Shown: positions 38,150 through 47,123 of the stretch, in pieces
How positions within the stretch are numbered: the stretch's first letter is position 1
How the letters are laid out: every line of letters begins with the position of its first letter
Source: Phormidium tanganyikae FI6-MK23
GTDB taxonomy: Bacteria > Cyanobacteriota > Cyanobacteriia > Leptolyngbyales > Leptolyngbyaceae
Assembly: GCA_019359175.1 (NCBI GenBank)
Contig: JAHHHU010000007.1
Span: 124,001-188,000, forward strand
Length of the DNA: 64,000 nucleotides
Direction: 5' to 3'
The notes under the pieces: model-generated
What the model saw: only the letters and a program-made list of their open reading frames with translations
Database searches by the model: none
What the model was told of the DNA's origin: nothing
Program-made: the position numbers and the translations under genes

Positions 38150-38341
38150 GATCGGGTACTTAAATCCGCTCCCGTACAGCCAAAGTCCACGCATGAAAAA
38201 GCGGCAGCGGACATTAAAACCTGTCTTCAAGCAGGCGTTTTGAAACATCAAATTGCAGAACGATTTTCGCTCGATCGTATTGCTGAAGCGCATGAATTGA
38301 TGGAGAGTGGAACCGCGATCGACAAGATCATTATTGAATTG
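38144..38341 (+). pseudogene. 3' remnant of a zinc-type alcohol dehydrogenase/quinone oxidoreductase
   Basis: Two frames together recall the end of a medium-chain dehydrogenase. From 38144 one frame reads VLTIGYLNPLPY, like the family's GYLNPxPxPFP block. After a frame change the other reads STHEKAAADIKTCLQAGVLK and HQIAERFSLDRIAEAHELME, then SGTAIDKIIIEL, like the C-terminal ...AKxFIxxGLxxGxLKP...FPLxxIxEAHxxMExxxxxGKIVxxx. The catalytic and NADP-binding parts are absent, so this is a decayed tail fused in frame to the following antitoxin-like segment. Confidence 0.6.
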
Positions 38342-38464
38342 TCAGAAGGTTTTGATCCAGAGACCGACTCAAAAGAGCAGATTTTAGCTGACTTAAAAGA
38401 ATCTTTTCGTCAAGCGGAATCAGGGCAAACCCTTCCACTCTCTGAGCTTTGGAAGTGGCAGTAA
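38240..38464 (+). CDS. Chimeric small ORF: dehydrogenase tail joined to antitoxin-like tail
   Basis: 74 residues from a TTG at 38240; an ATG at 38300 would give 54 residues. The first 34 residues are dehydrogenase remnant (HQIAERFSLDRIAEAHELME). The last 40 (GFDPETDSKEQILADLKESF, then RQAESGQTLPLSELWKWQ) look like the C-terminal half of small cyanobacterial type II antitoxins, with an ILADLKxSFxxxxxGQTLPLSELW pattern. No toxin frame follows: a minus-strand gene ends 58 nt downstream. Either an orphan antitoxin using a new N-terminus, or a dead chimera. Confidence 0.5.
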   Translation: MKHQIAERFSLDRIAEAHELMESGTAIDKIIIELSEGFDPETDSKEQILADLKESFRQAESGQTLPLSELWKWQ

Positions 38465-38521
38465 TCGCAATTTCTTGTCAGGGCAAGATCCATTCAACTA
38501 TGAGATCGTAGAGCATTAACT

Positions 38522-39460
38522 TTATCGACAAGGCTTAAGTTGTAGGTACCATTCTAGTAACCGTTGAGCAGCGAAAACTCCCTCTAGAATCTGCCTTTTT
38601 TGCTCGACGAAATTGTCAGAAGTATTCACTGTGGGGACGCGCAATCGAATACAACCTGATTTTCCTGCTTTCGCAAAACACATATCCGACTCGATATCTC
38701 CTTCAAACTGGTGCTTCAACTCGCTCACCTGCTCACCCATCTTCCTAAACTGCAAATCAACCTTGCCATGTGGTAACTTGTGAACAATATCGACTTCTTT
38801 GGGCAGACCAACTGGACGAAAATAGATGAAGTTCGATCCAGCAGGTTTTGCTCCTGGTTCCTTCATTTCTAATTCAGGTGCGTATTCTTTTACTAATTGC
38901 CAATACATTTGCCAAAAATCTGTAACAGGTGCATCTGCAACAACTTGATAACCAAGGGTGCCTTTCTCGATCGCAGCTTTGAGTAGAGCCTCCTTGTACC
39001 GCTTGCGTTCACCAAGTTCCTGATTGCTGAACCACTCTTGGATCGCTTCGTAAGTTACTCTCGAATGAAATCCCTTCAAAGCATCATCACTGCTGAAGTA
39101 TCGCTTTGGTGCAACAATCACCGTGCAAAACTTCGCGCAATTTCCTTGCTCTAGATAGCTCTGCCCTCGAAGTTGATAGCGCTCTGCCTGTTGAGGCTGC
39201 AAATTAGCATTCACTTTGTTCTCAATCAGTAGCTGCACTTGATTTCCATCACTATCGCGTAGCAAAATCTCTAAATCTGATTCACCGCTAGATTGAGTAA
39301 CTGAGCGTCGAGCATTTAGAAGACACTCAACATTACTCTCAGGCTTCATTACCTGATCGACAAACCACTGGCAAAAATCAAATGATGTAATAAATTCTTC
39401 TAATAGCAATAAATCGATATCACGCTCACAAACACCAGAGATAGGAATTGAGAAAGCCAT
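38522..39460 (-). CDS. PD-(D/E)XK nuclease superfamily protein
   Basis: 312 residues from the ATG at 39460 (MAFSIPISGVCERDIDLLLL); an ATG at 39484 adds 8 residues. The nuclease core is ESDLEILLRDSDGNQVQLLI followed by ENK, the D...E-x-K arrangement. Then NANLQPQQAERYQLRGQSYL follows, typical of the PD-(D/E)XK family found near defence genes. The C-terminal half (FIYFRPVGLPKEVDIVHKLP) is probably a specificity domain. It stands alone beside the antitoxin-like chimera. It may be a solitary defence or repair nuclease; substrate unknown. Confidence 0.8.
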   Translation of the reverse strand: MAFSIPISGVCERDIDLLLLEEFITSFDFCQWFVDQVMKPESNVECLLNARRSVTQSSGESDLEILLRDSDGNQVQLLIENKVNANLQPQQAERYQLRGQSYLEQGNCAKFCTVIVAPKRYFSSDDALKGFHSRVTYEAIQEWFSNQELGERKRYKEALLKAAIEKGTLGYQVVADAPVTDFWQMYWQLVKEYAPELEMKEPGAKPAGSNFIYFRPVGLPKEVDIVHKLPHGKVDLQFRKMGEQVSELKHQFEGDIESDMCFAKAGKSGCIRLRVPTVNTSDNFVEQKRQILEGVFAAQRLLEWYLQLKPCR

Positions 39461-39515
39461 GCCAGTAACACAAACTGAAATCATCTACAGTGTATGTGCA
39501 AGTTGAGTTGCCGCA

Positions 39516-39547
39516 GAAAAAATCGGGGCAGCTTTCACCACCCCGAT
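39516..39547 (-). terminator. Intrinsic terminator of ftsH
   Basis: On the minus strand ATCGGGG pairs with CCCCGAT, followed by TTTTTT, 19 nt past the ftsH stop: a classic GC stem with U-tract. Confidence 0.85.
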
Positions 39548-39566
39548 CTCAATTCAATTATCAAAT

Positions 39567-41453
39567 TTACAGTTGCGGTACGTAGCGTTCTTTCTCAGGA
39601 ACTGCCGTGTATTCTGCAACGATTTGACGGAACTCATCACCATCAATGGTTTCCTTCTCAACCAACAGATCGACTAAGCGATCGATGACTTCGCGATTTT
39701 CCCGAATGATCCGGCGAGTATCATCTAAGCAATGTTCAACGATCGAGCGAACTTGAGCATCAATCCGAGAAGCAATCTCTTCGGAATACTCCGATCGCGT
39801 CATCCAACCGCCACCCAAAAACACTTCGCCTTGCTGACTTTCGAGCGACAACGGGCCTAAATCCGACATCCCGTATCGAGTCACCATCTGACGTGCCATT
39901 CCGGTCACTTGTTGAATGTCGCCGCCTGCACCCGTCGTGACTTCAGAATCTCCGAAGATCACTTCTTCTGCGGCGCGTCCACCCAAAGCACCTTTGATTC
40001 GTGCTAGGATTTGCGATCGCGAAATCAATCCTTGATCTTCACTTGGCATAAACCAAGTTAAACCACGAGCCTGACCGCGAGGAACTAAGGTGACTTTCTG
40101 CACTGGATCGTGTTCTTTCACCAAAGTACCGACGATCGCGTGCCCGATTTCGTGATAAGCAATCAAACGCTTGCTCTTACTATCGGTGAGCGGTGTGCCT
40201 TCCATTCCAGCTACCACACGATCGACAGCATCATCGATTTCTAGCATTGTGACCGCTTCTTTGCGACGACGTGCAGTCAGGATTGCAGCTTCGTTCAGCA
40301 AGTTCGCCAAATCTGCACCAGAGAAACCGGGAGTCCGACGCGCGATCGCTTCGAGTGAGACTTCTTCTGAAATCTTCTTGCTGCGAGCGTGAACGTTGAG
40401 GACTTCGAGGCGACCTTTGATGTCGGGGACATCGACGCTGACTTGTCGATCGAAACGTCCGGGACGCAATAAAGCTGAGTCGAGAACATCTGGTCGGTTC
40501 GTTGCTGCGATGATGATGATTCCGGTGTTGCCTTCAAACCCATCCATTTCGGTTAAGAGTTGGTTTAGGGTTTGTTCGCGTTCATCGTTACCGCCACCGA
40601 TTCCTGCACCACGCTGACGACCGACAGCATCAATTTCATCGATAAAGATGATACAAGGTGCGTTTTCTTTCGCTTTTTTGAACAGGTCGCGGACGCGGGA
40701 TGCACCCACACCAACGAACATTTCAACGAATTCAGAACCAGAGATCGAGAAGAACGGAACACCCGCTTCTCCAGCGATCGCTTTTGCTAACAAAGTTTTA
40801 CCCGTTCCAGGAGGTCCTACAAGTAGAACACCCTTGGGGATTTTTGCGCCAACTGCGGTAAAGCGTTCAGGCTTTTTCAAGAACGTCACAACTTCTTGCA
40901 GTTCTTCTTTCGCTTCTTCGATGCCTGCGACATCATCAAATAGAACGCCCGTTTTCGCTTCCATTTGGAAACGAGCTTTAGACTTACCAAAGTTCATTGC
41001 TTGTCCAGGGCCGCCCGGAACATTGCCCGATCGACGGAACAAGAAAAACAATCCACCCAGTAAGAGAACCGGGAAGACCAAGTTTCCTAACAATCCCCAG
41101 ACTGCACCATCGTTGCGAATCGGGTGCGAATCTAGATTGACGTTGGAAGAACGGAGGCGGGTGACGAGTTCGGGAGTATTGCCGGGGAGATCGACTCGTA
41201 AGCGTTGTAGCCGATTGTCCAGATCTGGATCGACCGCTTCTACAATGGCAGTCCGACCCCCATCATATAAGTCAACGCTAGTGATGCGATTCGCGTCTAA
41301 ATACTCCAAGAACCGCCCATAGGTCATACGGGTGCTGGCAGTGTTTCTACCCGTATCGGGCGCGGTTGGAGCGATTGATCCTTGCCACAGGAAAAACCCG
41401 ACGACGAGCGCGGGAATTGCCCACAGCAGGATTGTTCTCCAAGAAGATTTCAT
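39567..41453 (-). CDS. ftsH: ATP-dependent zinc metalloprotease FtsH
   Basis: A 628-residue membrane protease. Two N-terminal helices ([18 protein letters not shown] and [17 protein letters not shown]) flank a lumenal loop. The AAA+ domain has Walker A GPPGTGKT (K219), Walker B IIFIDEID, and the arginine-finger region [20 protein letters not shown]. The M41 protease has HEIGH at 434-438. The length and sequence resemble cyanobacterial FtsH2/FtsH3-type thylakoid proteases involved in D1 turnover during photosystem II repair, but which paralogue this is cannot be fixed from the window. Confidence 0.96.
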   Translation of the reverse strand: MKSSWRTILLWAIPALVVGFFLWQGSIAPTAPDTGRNTASTRMTYGRFLEYLDANRITSVDLYDGGRTAIVEAVDPDLDNRLQRLRVDLPGNTPELVTRLRSSNVNLDSHPIRNDGAVWGLLGNLVFPVLLLGGLFFLFRRSGNVPGGPGQAMNFGKSKARFQMEAKTGVLFDDVAGIEEAKEELQEVVTFLKKPERFTAVGAKIPKGVLLVGPPGTGKTLLAKAIAGEAGVPFFSISGSEFVEMFVGVGASRVRDLFKKAKENAPCIIFIDEIDAVGRQRGAGIGGGNDEREQTLNQLLTEMDGFEGNTGIIIIAATNRPDVLDSALLRPGRFDRQVSVDVPDIKGRLEVLNVHARSKKISEEVSLEAIARRTPGFSGADLANLLNEAAILTARRRKEAVTMLEIDDAVDRVVAGMEGTPLTDSKSKRLIAYHEIGHAIVGTLVKEHDPVQKVTLVPRGQARGLTWFMPSEDQGLISRSQILARIKGALGGRAAEEVIFGDSEVTTGAGGDIQQVTGMARQMVTRYGMSDLGPLSLESQQGEVFLGGGWMTRSEYSEEIASRIDAQVRSIVEHCLDDTRRIIRENREVIDRLVDLLVEKETIDGDEFRQIVAEYTAVPEKERYVPQL

Positions 41454-41667
41454 AAACTGGCAACCTCGTGATACGGCTACAACGGTAAAGATCGATCGTT
41501 ATTTAGTATGGGATTTTCCATACGGGCTGTACGATGCAATTTCGCTCAAGCTTGAGGCTTGGGTGAAAGGCAGGTACTTTTACGGATTCTCTACCAAATG
41601 ATTAATGAGAGGAATCTTAACTAAATTTAACTTAATTTTGAGACTTCCGACAATCAAATGGGAAATT

Positions 41668-41700
41668 GGGAGCCGGAAATAAGGAACTTCTCCGACTCCC
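41668..41700 (-). terminator. Probable terminator of gltX
   Basis: GGGAGTCGGA pairs with TCCGGCTCCC (10 bp with one G-U) just after the gltX stop on the minus strand. The U-tract is weak (AATTTCCC). Confidence 0.6.
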
Positions 41701-41706
41701 GCGCAA

Positions 41707-43146
41707 TCAGGATGCGATCGACAAGGCTTGCTCAAACCGTTCTCGATCGAGTCCTTTCTGATTTAGCAGTAACCAGGATTGAACTAAATCAGGTCCTTGA
41801 AGTGCCCCAGTAAGTGCGGCTCTGAGCGATTTCATCACGATGCCTTTTTTCAAGTTCTGCTCTTTCACGACTTGTTTGATCACGTCTTGAGTCGCAGTCT
41901 CGGTCAGCGGTGACGGCATCGCTTCTAAAATGGCTTTAAGCGCTGTCGCTGCGCCTTCTTGCTGCATCTGTGCCTTCGCATCGTCGTTGAACTCTAACGG
42001 CTGGAATAGATAGCGTGTCATGTCTACGGCTTCATCCAGTCGAGCAAGACTCGCAGCGACAAGAGCGCTAACTTGTTCGAGCCAAGCTCGATCGCTTTTC
42101 TCATCAAACACGTATCCCGCTGACTTCCACACTGGAATTAATAAATCGGTGACTTCGGGAACGGGCATTGCGTGAATGTACTGTCCGTTCAGCCAGTTCA
42201 ACTTATCCCAGTCGAATTTGGCTCCGGCTTTATTGACGCGATCGAATCCGAATTTTTCCGCCGCTTCGGAGAGCGAGAAGATTTCGGTCATCGGTTCAGG
42301 GGGCGACCAGCCGAGGAGCGTCATATAATTCGCGATCGCTTCTGAGGTGTAGCCCATGTGCTGAAAGTCAGAAATCGAAGTCACACCATCGCGCTTTGAA
42401 AGTTTCGCGCCCGCTTGATTCAAGATCAGCGGCGTATGACCGAATTCGGGTAAAGTCGCGCCCAGTGCTTCGTACAGTAAGATTTGCTTTGGAGTATTGG
42501 CAATATGATCTTCGCCGCGAATCACATGGCTGATATTCATGTCGATATCGTCTACAACCACGACAAAGTTGTAGAGCGGTTGACCAATATCTATGCCTTC
42601 TGCCGCGCGTGCGATCACCATATCGCCACCGAGATCGCGACCTTTCCAACTGACAGTTCCGCGAACGAGATCTGTCCAGGAAATTTCTCGGCTGTCTTCG
42701 ATCTTGAACCGAATCACAGGTTTACGACCTTCAGCCAGATATGCGGCTTCTTGTTCGGGTGTGAGATTGCGGTGACGATTGTTGTAACGAGGCGCTTCGT
42801 TTCTGGCTTTTTGCGTTTCCCGCATCGCATCGAGTTCTTCTGGCGTATCGTAAGCGCGGTAGGCAAGTCCTTTCTCGAGTAGCTGCTGGATCTTCTCGCG
42901 GTACAAACTCATCCGCGCGGTTTGATAGACGGGTTCTTCGTCCCAATTCAAACCGAGCCAAGTCAGACCCTCGAAGATGTTTTGGGTAAATTCGGGCTTC
43001 GATCGCTCTAAATCAGTGTCTTCGATCCGAAGGATAAATTTTCCGCCGTGGTGACGGGCAAACAGCCAGTTGAAAACCGCAGTTCTAGCCGTTCCGATGT
43101 GAAGATTGCCAGTGGGACTGGGTGCAATACGAACGCGAACTGTCAT
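41707..43146 (-). CDS. gltX: Glutamyl-tRNA synthetase
   Basis: A 479-residue class I synthetase from the ATG at 43146 ([20 protein letters not shown]); the frame opens 10 codons earlier without family similarity. The HIGH motif is [10 protein letters not shown] and the KMSKS equivalent is AKLSKRDG. Anticodon-binding C-terminal helices complete it. Cyanobacteria lack GlnRS, so this enzyme is expected to be non-discriminating and charge both tRNA-Glu and tRNA-Gln. Glu-tRNA also feeds tetrapyrrole synthesis. Confidence 0.96.
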   Translation of the reverse strand: MTVRVRIAPSPTGNLHIGTARTAVFNWLFARHHGGKFILRIEDTDLERSKPEFTQNIFEGLTWLGLNWDEEPVYQTARMSLYREKIQQLLEKGLAYRAYDTPEELDAMRETQKARNEAPRYNNRHRNLTPEQEAAYLAEGRKPVIRFKIEDSREISWTDLVRGTVSWKGRDLGGDMVIARAAEGIDIGQPLYNFVVVVDDIDMNISHVIRGEDHIANTPKQILLYEALGATLPEFGHTPLILNQAGAKLSKRDGVTSISDFQHMGYTSEAIANYMTLLGWSPPEPMTEIFSLSEAAEKFGFDRVNKAGAKFDWDKLNWLNGQYIHAMPVPEVTDLLIPVWKSAGYVFDEKSDRAWLEQVSALVAASLARLDEAVDMTRYLFQPLEFNDDAKAQMQQEGAATALKAILEAMPSPLTETATQDVIKQVVKEQNLKKGIVMKSLRAALTGALQGPDLVQSWLLLNQKGLDRERFEQALSIAS

Positions 43147-43194
43147 GAGTAGAGTAGGAAATTGTGCATTCCCCATTCTAACGGAGCGCTGCGA

Positions 43195-44436
43195 TTAGGA
43201 TTTCGTCTCGATCGGTAATTCAACCCGCACGATCGTCCCTTGTCCTAACTCACTCTGAATCGCGATCGTCCCGCCCTGCAATTCGACGCATTGTTTTACG
43301 ATCGCTAATCCCAATCCGCCACCGGGAATCGTATCGACGTTTTTCGCGCGGTGAAATGGCTCAAAAACCAATGGCATTTCTTCGGTTGGAATCCCTAAAC
43401 CGCTATCGCTGACTGTTAAGAGAATGCGATCGACACCACGGCGGATTTCTAGATTGATCGCTTGCTTTGAGAATTTTAGCGCGTTGCTTAGAAGGTGATT
43501 CAAAATCAGGTTGAGCAGTTCAGGATCAAGCCTGACTCGCGAACTGTCTTCAAGGAATCGGAACTGAATTCTGTCATTGCTTTGCAAATCTGAAACCACG
43601 CTGAGGCAGAACCGATGTAAATCAAAGGAATCGGGCTGTACCGCGATCTCATCTGTGCCCATTCTTCGGAGTGTTAAAGCGTTCGTCAAAATGGTCGTCA
43701 TTGATTGAACTGCTTCGCGAATTTTTTGGAAATAGCGCGATCGACGATCTTCGGGACAGTCTGCACCAAGTCGCTCTAGAAGTTCGGCAGAAGTCAGCAC
43801 GATCGATAAAGGCGTGCGAAATTCGTGAGATGCCGTGGTGATAAAGCGCGATTTTAGTTCGCGCAAATCGTCTAGCGCTTGAGTTACCTCGGCTTCCGAT
43901 CGCTGCCGTTCTGTAATTTCTTGTTGTAAACGGGCATTCACAACCGCGAGTTCTTGAGTGCGTTGCTGAACGAGTTGTTCAAGATGCTGTTGGTGATAAT
44001 ATTTCTGAAGGGCAATTTTGATCGCGCTGTAGAGTTCAAGCGGCTCGATCGGTTTGATTAGATATCCGAACAGCTCAGTTTGGTGAGCAGAATGAAGCGT
44101 GTCCGGGTCAGAATAGCCTGTGAGAAAAATGACGGGAATTTTCCAACGATCATGAATCGTTTGGGCGACTTCAATTCCGGTTTGGTCGCCTTTGAGTCTG
44201 ACATCCATTAGAACGAGATCTGGTGCCGTATTTGCAACAAGAGATAAAGCGGAATGTGCGGAATCGGCGATTCCGGTAACGGCATAATTTGCGGCTTCTA
44301 AACGCGATCGTAGACTTAGCGCCACGATGCTTTCGTCCTCAATAATGGCAATCTTTTCACCCACCATTTTTGGTTCACCTACCTGTGTAGACGATCGATC
44401 TGACGGGACTGACAAAGCCGGAAATTGAATGACCAC
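43195..44436 (-). CDS. Response regulator-histidine kinase fusion
   Basis: 413 residues. An N-terminal receiver (IAIIEDESIVALSLRSRLEA, phospho-acceptor Asp in LVLMDVRLKG, Lys in YLIKPIEP) is followed by a coiled coil, HisKA with the His in TASHEFRTPLSIVL, and HATPase_c (LSNALKFSKQAINL, DSGLGIP, GGGLGLAIVKQCV). A receiver in front of a soluble kinase is typical of cyanobacterial phosphorelay intermediates that take signal from another kinase. The start may instead be ATG 44367 (MVGEKIAIIEDES), since the first 23 residues are low in similarity. Confidence 0.92.
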   Translation of the reverse strand: MVIQFPALSVPSDRSSTQVGEPKMVGEKIAIIEDESIVALSLRSRLEAANYAVTGIADSAHSALSLVANTAPDLVLMDVRLKGDQTGIEVAQTIHDRWKIPVIFLTGYSDPDTLHSAHQTELFGYLIKPIEPLELYSAIKIALQKYYHQQHLEQLVQQRTQELAVVNARLQQEITERQRSEAEVTQALDDLRELKSRFITTASHEFRTPLSIVLTSAELLERLGADCPEDRRSRYFQKIREAVQSMTTILTNALTLRRMGTDEIAVQPDSFDLHRFCLSVVSDLQSNDRIQFRFLEDSSRVRLDPELLNLILNHLLSNALKFSKQAINLEIRRGVDRILLTVSDSGLGIPTEEMPLVFEPFHRAKNVDTIPGGGLGLAIVKQCVELQGGTIAIQSELGQGTIVRVELPIETKS

Positions 44437-44805
44437 GGTTCAGTTTTTTTTGAATCAGGAACAAGGTTCATTATGATAATGAATCAAGATTTGGATGAGG
44501 TGCTAGAAAACACAAATGTATGAAATATAACTTCGGTGAGCAAAGTTTGATTTGCTCAAGGTATTAGCAGAAAATATACCCCAATGCAGTTAAATACGCA
44601 GATGATCGAGTTCAGCAGTGTACATCATTCTAGTGCAGTTTTAATCGAATCAACGAGTCTGAATAGGCTCACTGTCACAAGTCTTTTTGCTTCAAGCCAG
44701 CATCAATACACCCCGATCTTTTGCTGTCTTGATCACCTATTTAGCGCACTACTCATGATAGAAATGTTTATCAAGTTTGCGTTTTAAGTAACATTTGTTA
44801 TTGTC
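44437..44805. other. Intergenic region with an 8-bp hairpin
   Basis: About 370 bp upstream of the response-regulator kinase. TGAGCAAA and TTTGCTCA (44537-44544 and 44551-44558) form a short perfect stem, perhaps an operator or leader element. A 67-codon plus-strand frame at 44584-44787 has no protein-like pattern and no ribosome-binding site, so I do not call it. Confidence 0.45.
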
Positions 44806-44832
44806 TTAAATGCGCGGGTTCGCATTTAAGAC
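44803..44832 (-). terminator. Hairpin overlapping the DUF1643 stop codon
   Basis: GTCTTAAATGCG and CGCATTTAAGAC form a 12-bp perfect stem with a 6-nt loop. The right arm carries the last codons and the left arm the stop of the minus-strand DUF1643 gene, so termination signals for translation and transcription coincide. Confidence 0.65.
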
Positions 44833-45339
44833 ACATGGCATCGCAGCAATCCACGGAACTCGATCGATATCGCGCCGTAGATAAAGCGGGTGTTTCGGGT
44901 GTCCTAGTTTCGTAACACCCAATGAATAGCTATTTTCTGTTTGAAAATACGGCAGAACTTCGCGATCGCGCTGCCACAATCCGCCCCAATTTCCCCAAGC
45001 CAAAATGATTAAATCGACTCGTTTTGCCAGAGTGAGCAAATAGCGATCGTTCTCTATTCCAATTGGCTCTGCTGCCTGTTTCAATAACTGCAGCGTTTTC
45101 GCTCGGTATGCAAACAGATTCACTACTTCGAGTCCGCCAAATCCCCAACTTTTTGCAAATCCGATACAGCGTCGAATCGTTGGATCATTCAACTCTGCAT
45201 CGGCTTGATTGGGATTGAGCATGACAAAACCGATGCGCGGATCAGAATTCCATGACCGCCAAAGCGCATATCGGTAAGCTCCACTCGAATCAAAGATCGC
45301 GCCGTTACCCGATCGGTTCTCGTCCGGGTCGTACTGCAT
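44806..45339 (-). CDS. DUF1643 domain-containing protein
   Basis: 177 residues from the ATG at 45339 (MQYDPDENRSGNGAIFDSSG); another ATG lies four codons upstream. Family blocks: AYRYALWRSWN, IGFVMLNPNQADAELNDPTI, RRCIGFAKSWGFGGLEVVNL, DLIILAWGNWG and GVTKLGHPKHPLYLRRD. DUF1643 is widespread, cytoplasmic and of unknown function; the conserved NP, N and GHP blocks suggest an enzyme active site. It overlaps the end of the preceding gene by 35 nt and is likely translated with it. Confidence 0.85.
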   Translation of the reverse strand: MQYDPDENRSGNGAIFDSSGAYRYALWRSWNSDPRIGFVMLNPNQADAELNDPTIRRCIGFAKSWGFGGLEVVNLFAYRAKTLQLLKQAAEPIGIENDRYLLTLAKRVDLIILAWGNWGGLWQRDREVLPYFQTENSYSLGVTKLGHPKHPLYLRRDIDRVPWIAAMPCVLNANPRI

Positions 45340-45916
45340 GGATATATTCACTGCCTGACTCTGGAAATCCTCGACGGTAAACGGCTTCTTCAGGTTTGCC
45401 CCAACCTGATTGCAGAATCAATTCCAGCATTTCGCCTTTTCCCTGCTGGCTCAACGCTGCCCATTCGGAGCGTTGTAAAATTCGCTCAATATCATCCGGT
45501 GTAACCAATCGATGCAGCTTACCGCTGTTCATACTGAGGTAGAAATCGAATCCGACAGTAACCGATCGCCAAAATTCGACGATCGCACCTTTTTCAGCTT
45601 TGAGGATCATCAGATCGGAAGGCAGACTAATCAACTGTTCGTGAATTCTGGGACAGCAGCAAGTTCTTCCCTGAATGTTGAGCGGAGTCCAAACGACTCC
45701 AGAGACTTGATGTTCGATTTGGTATTGATGGATTGCGGTGCGGAAATCTCGGTAAGCGGTGAATCGCTGAATGCCATCGGAATTGACGAAGCGATCGAGC
45801 AGTGGATTAATCCCAGACGGCATCGCGGCAAGATTCAAGCGTTGCCCATTCATGCAGGCTTGCCGTTCTTGCGACAGAATTTGGAGCAGTTCCTCAGTGC
45901 TGTAGGCTTGGGGCAT
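45305..45916 (-). CDS. Conserved hypothetical protein with a CCC motif
   Basis: 203 residues, no signal peptide or membrane segment. An N-terminal helix (YSTEELLQILSQERQACMNG) is followed by LNIQGRTCCCPRIHEQLISL, in which three consecutive cysteines could form a metal site. Next is an aromatic region (EFWRSVTVGFDFYLSMNSG) and a helical LVTPDDIERILQRSEWAALS. I do not recognise a named family. It overlaps the DUF1643 gene, which suggests coupled expression. Confidence 0.65.
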   Translation of the reverse strand: MPQAYSTEELLQILSQERQACMNGQRLNLAAMPSGINPLLDRFVNSDGIQRFTAYRDFRTAIHQYQIEHQVSGVVWTPLNIQGRTCCCPRIHEQLISLPSDLMILKAEKGAIVEFWRSVTVGFDFYLSMNSGKLHRLVTPDDIERILQRSEWAALSQQGKGEMLELILQSGWGKPEEAVYRRGFPESGSEYIHAVRPGREPIG

Positions 45917-46007
45917 CTCAGGAAGTGGGGCTAGGTGTCCTACTCGAAATCTTACCGAGGAAATCTCGCACTGTGAAATTTCTTGACGTGATTCTTAAGA
46001 ATCAGAA

Positions 46008-46559
46008 CTATTTTGCCTGCGGAACCAGTTCTGAATTGATCTCATTTACGGGACGACGCTTGAGAATCACGGATTTCGATCGCGGTAGTAGATCAAAAAC
46101 TTTGCGAAATTCATCGTCGATCTTCTCGTAAGGAATTACTCCAATTTCGTTCAATCGCACCTTTCCAGCTTGATCAAATACGACGGTCTGAGGCACAAAG
46201 CCTTTGTAGTAGTAGCCTGGTTCTTTCGGGTCAAACTTCTCTTTTATCGGAAGCGAATCCACCCGAATCGCCAGAATGTCGATCACGCGTCCGTAGAATG
46301 CTTGTGTTTGTGAAACCACGTTTGCGAATTGCTTAGAATCGCTGCTGTCATCGGTATAGAACACAAGCAGAACAGGTTTTTTCTGATTAAGGGCATCGGC
46401 TAAGGTAACTTTCGGCGGGACGAGCGATCCATTTCCGGCATAGAGCGCAAAAATATCGCCATCAAAGCGATCGTCGTCGAGACTTGCCCAAGCAGGTTGC
46501 GCGATCGTCAAACAGAGCATCACTAGCGCAACAAACGCCAATACCAAGCGGTTAAACAT
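46008..46559 (-). CDS. Thioredoxin-fold thylakoid protein, photosystem I accumulation factor family
   Basis: 183 residues from ATG 46559 (MFNRLVLAFVALVMLCLTIA, signal peptide with cleavage near AWA-SL). The mature part has a thioredoxin fold: KKPVLLVFYTDDSSDSKQFA, then FYGRVIDILAIRVDSLP, GYYYKGFVPQTVVFDQAGKV (cis-Pro region). The position of the redox CxxC reads DDSSDSK, so it is not a disulfide oxidoreductase. It matches the cyanobacterial family named thylakoid membrane photosystem I accumulation factor; that name is from memory of the family. A GTG at 46583 is an alternative start. Confidence 0.75.
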   Translation of the reverse strand: MFNRLVLAFVALVMLCLTIAQPAWASLDDDRFDGDIFALYAGNGSLVPPKVTLADALNQKKPVLLVFYTDDSSDSKQFANVVSQTQAFYGRVIDILAIRVDSLPIKEKFDPKEPGYYYKGFVPQTVVFDQAGKVRLNEIGVIPYEKIDDEFRKVFDLLPRSKSVILKRRPVNEINSELVPQAK

Positions 46560-46615
46560 AAGGGTCAGAGAAATGAACGTCACTCTTTCCCATTGTGACG
46601 GAAGACGGGAGCAGA

Positions 46616-46912
46616 TTACTGATCGAGTTTTTCGGGTTTGCGGATGGTGAAGGAGACTTCGCGCGGGAATTTTGGAGTTTGAGATTGTGTAATCGTGGGT
46701 GGTTCGACAGGCGGCGCTTCAGAAGTTGGAGAATGGATCAAGCTGAAGGGAAAACCTGCGCGTCGATCGAAGTTTGATGCGATCGCTAAAATTGCGCCAC
46801 CCAAGATGAAAAATGGGAGCGGCAACGTTAATTCCTGTGCCCACTGAAAGACTTGGGATAAGGCAAAAAACACCAAAAAGCAAATTAATCCGAACTGTGC
46901 TGTTGAACTCAT
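46616..46912 (-). CDS. Small membrane protein
   Basis: 98 residues from ATG 46912 (MSSTAQFGLICFLVFFALSQ). Two hydrophobic helices (FGLICFLVFFALSQVFQW and LPLPFFILGGAILAIASNF) are followed by a Pro/Thr-rich cytoplasmic or lumenal tail. It is 56 nt upstream of the photosystem I factor gene in the same direction, so a shared transcript and a thylakoid location are plausible. No family recognised. Confidence 0.65.
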   Translation of the reverse strand: MSSTAQFGLICFLVFFALSQVFQWAQELTLPLPFFILGGAILAIASNFDRRAGFPFSLIHSPTSEAPPVEPPTITQSQTPKFPREVSFTIRKPEKLDQ

Positions 46913-47034
46913 CCTTGCACTTGCCCGCGTTACGATCTTTTTATAGTACACATGGTTTCCTCATTTTGCTGTTTAATTGCGAACGGCAAACGATCGGGGA
47001 TTCTGAAACGTAAATCTTTATAGCGAGCGATTGC

Positions 47035-47050
47035 TGTGAGGATCATCACA
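47035..47050. promoter_or_regulatory. CRP-type binding site upstream of putA
   Basis: TGTGAGGATCATCACA is a perfect TGTGA-N6-TCACA palindrome, the consensus of the cAMP receptor protein and its cyanobacterial homologue SyCRP1. It lies 73 nt before the putA start codon, a usual position for activation. Confidence 0.65.
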
Positions 47051-47123
47051 GATTTCACAATGGAACTGTAGGACACTAAACAGCTACCGATTTCCAGATT
47101 TATCGATTGGAGACGTTCAAGTT

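Noticed and set aside
38046-38243. 65-codon frame spanning the 20-bp inverted repeat
   Set aside because: Its middle is the inverted repeat itself and its end is a dehydrogenase fragment in one of two frames, so it is a chance reading through a scar.
44584-44787. 67-codon plus-strand frame in the gap before DUF1643
   Set aside because: No ribosome-binding site, no domain-like pattern, and a composition typical of non-coding AT-rich DNA.
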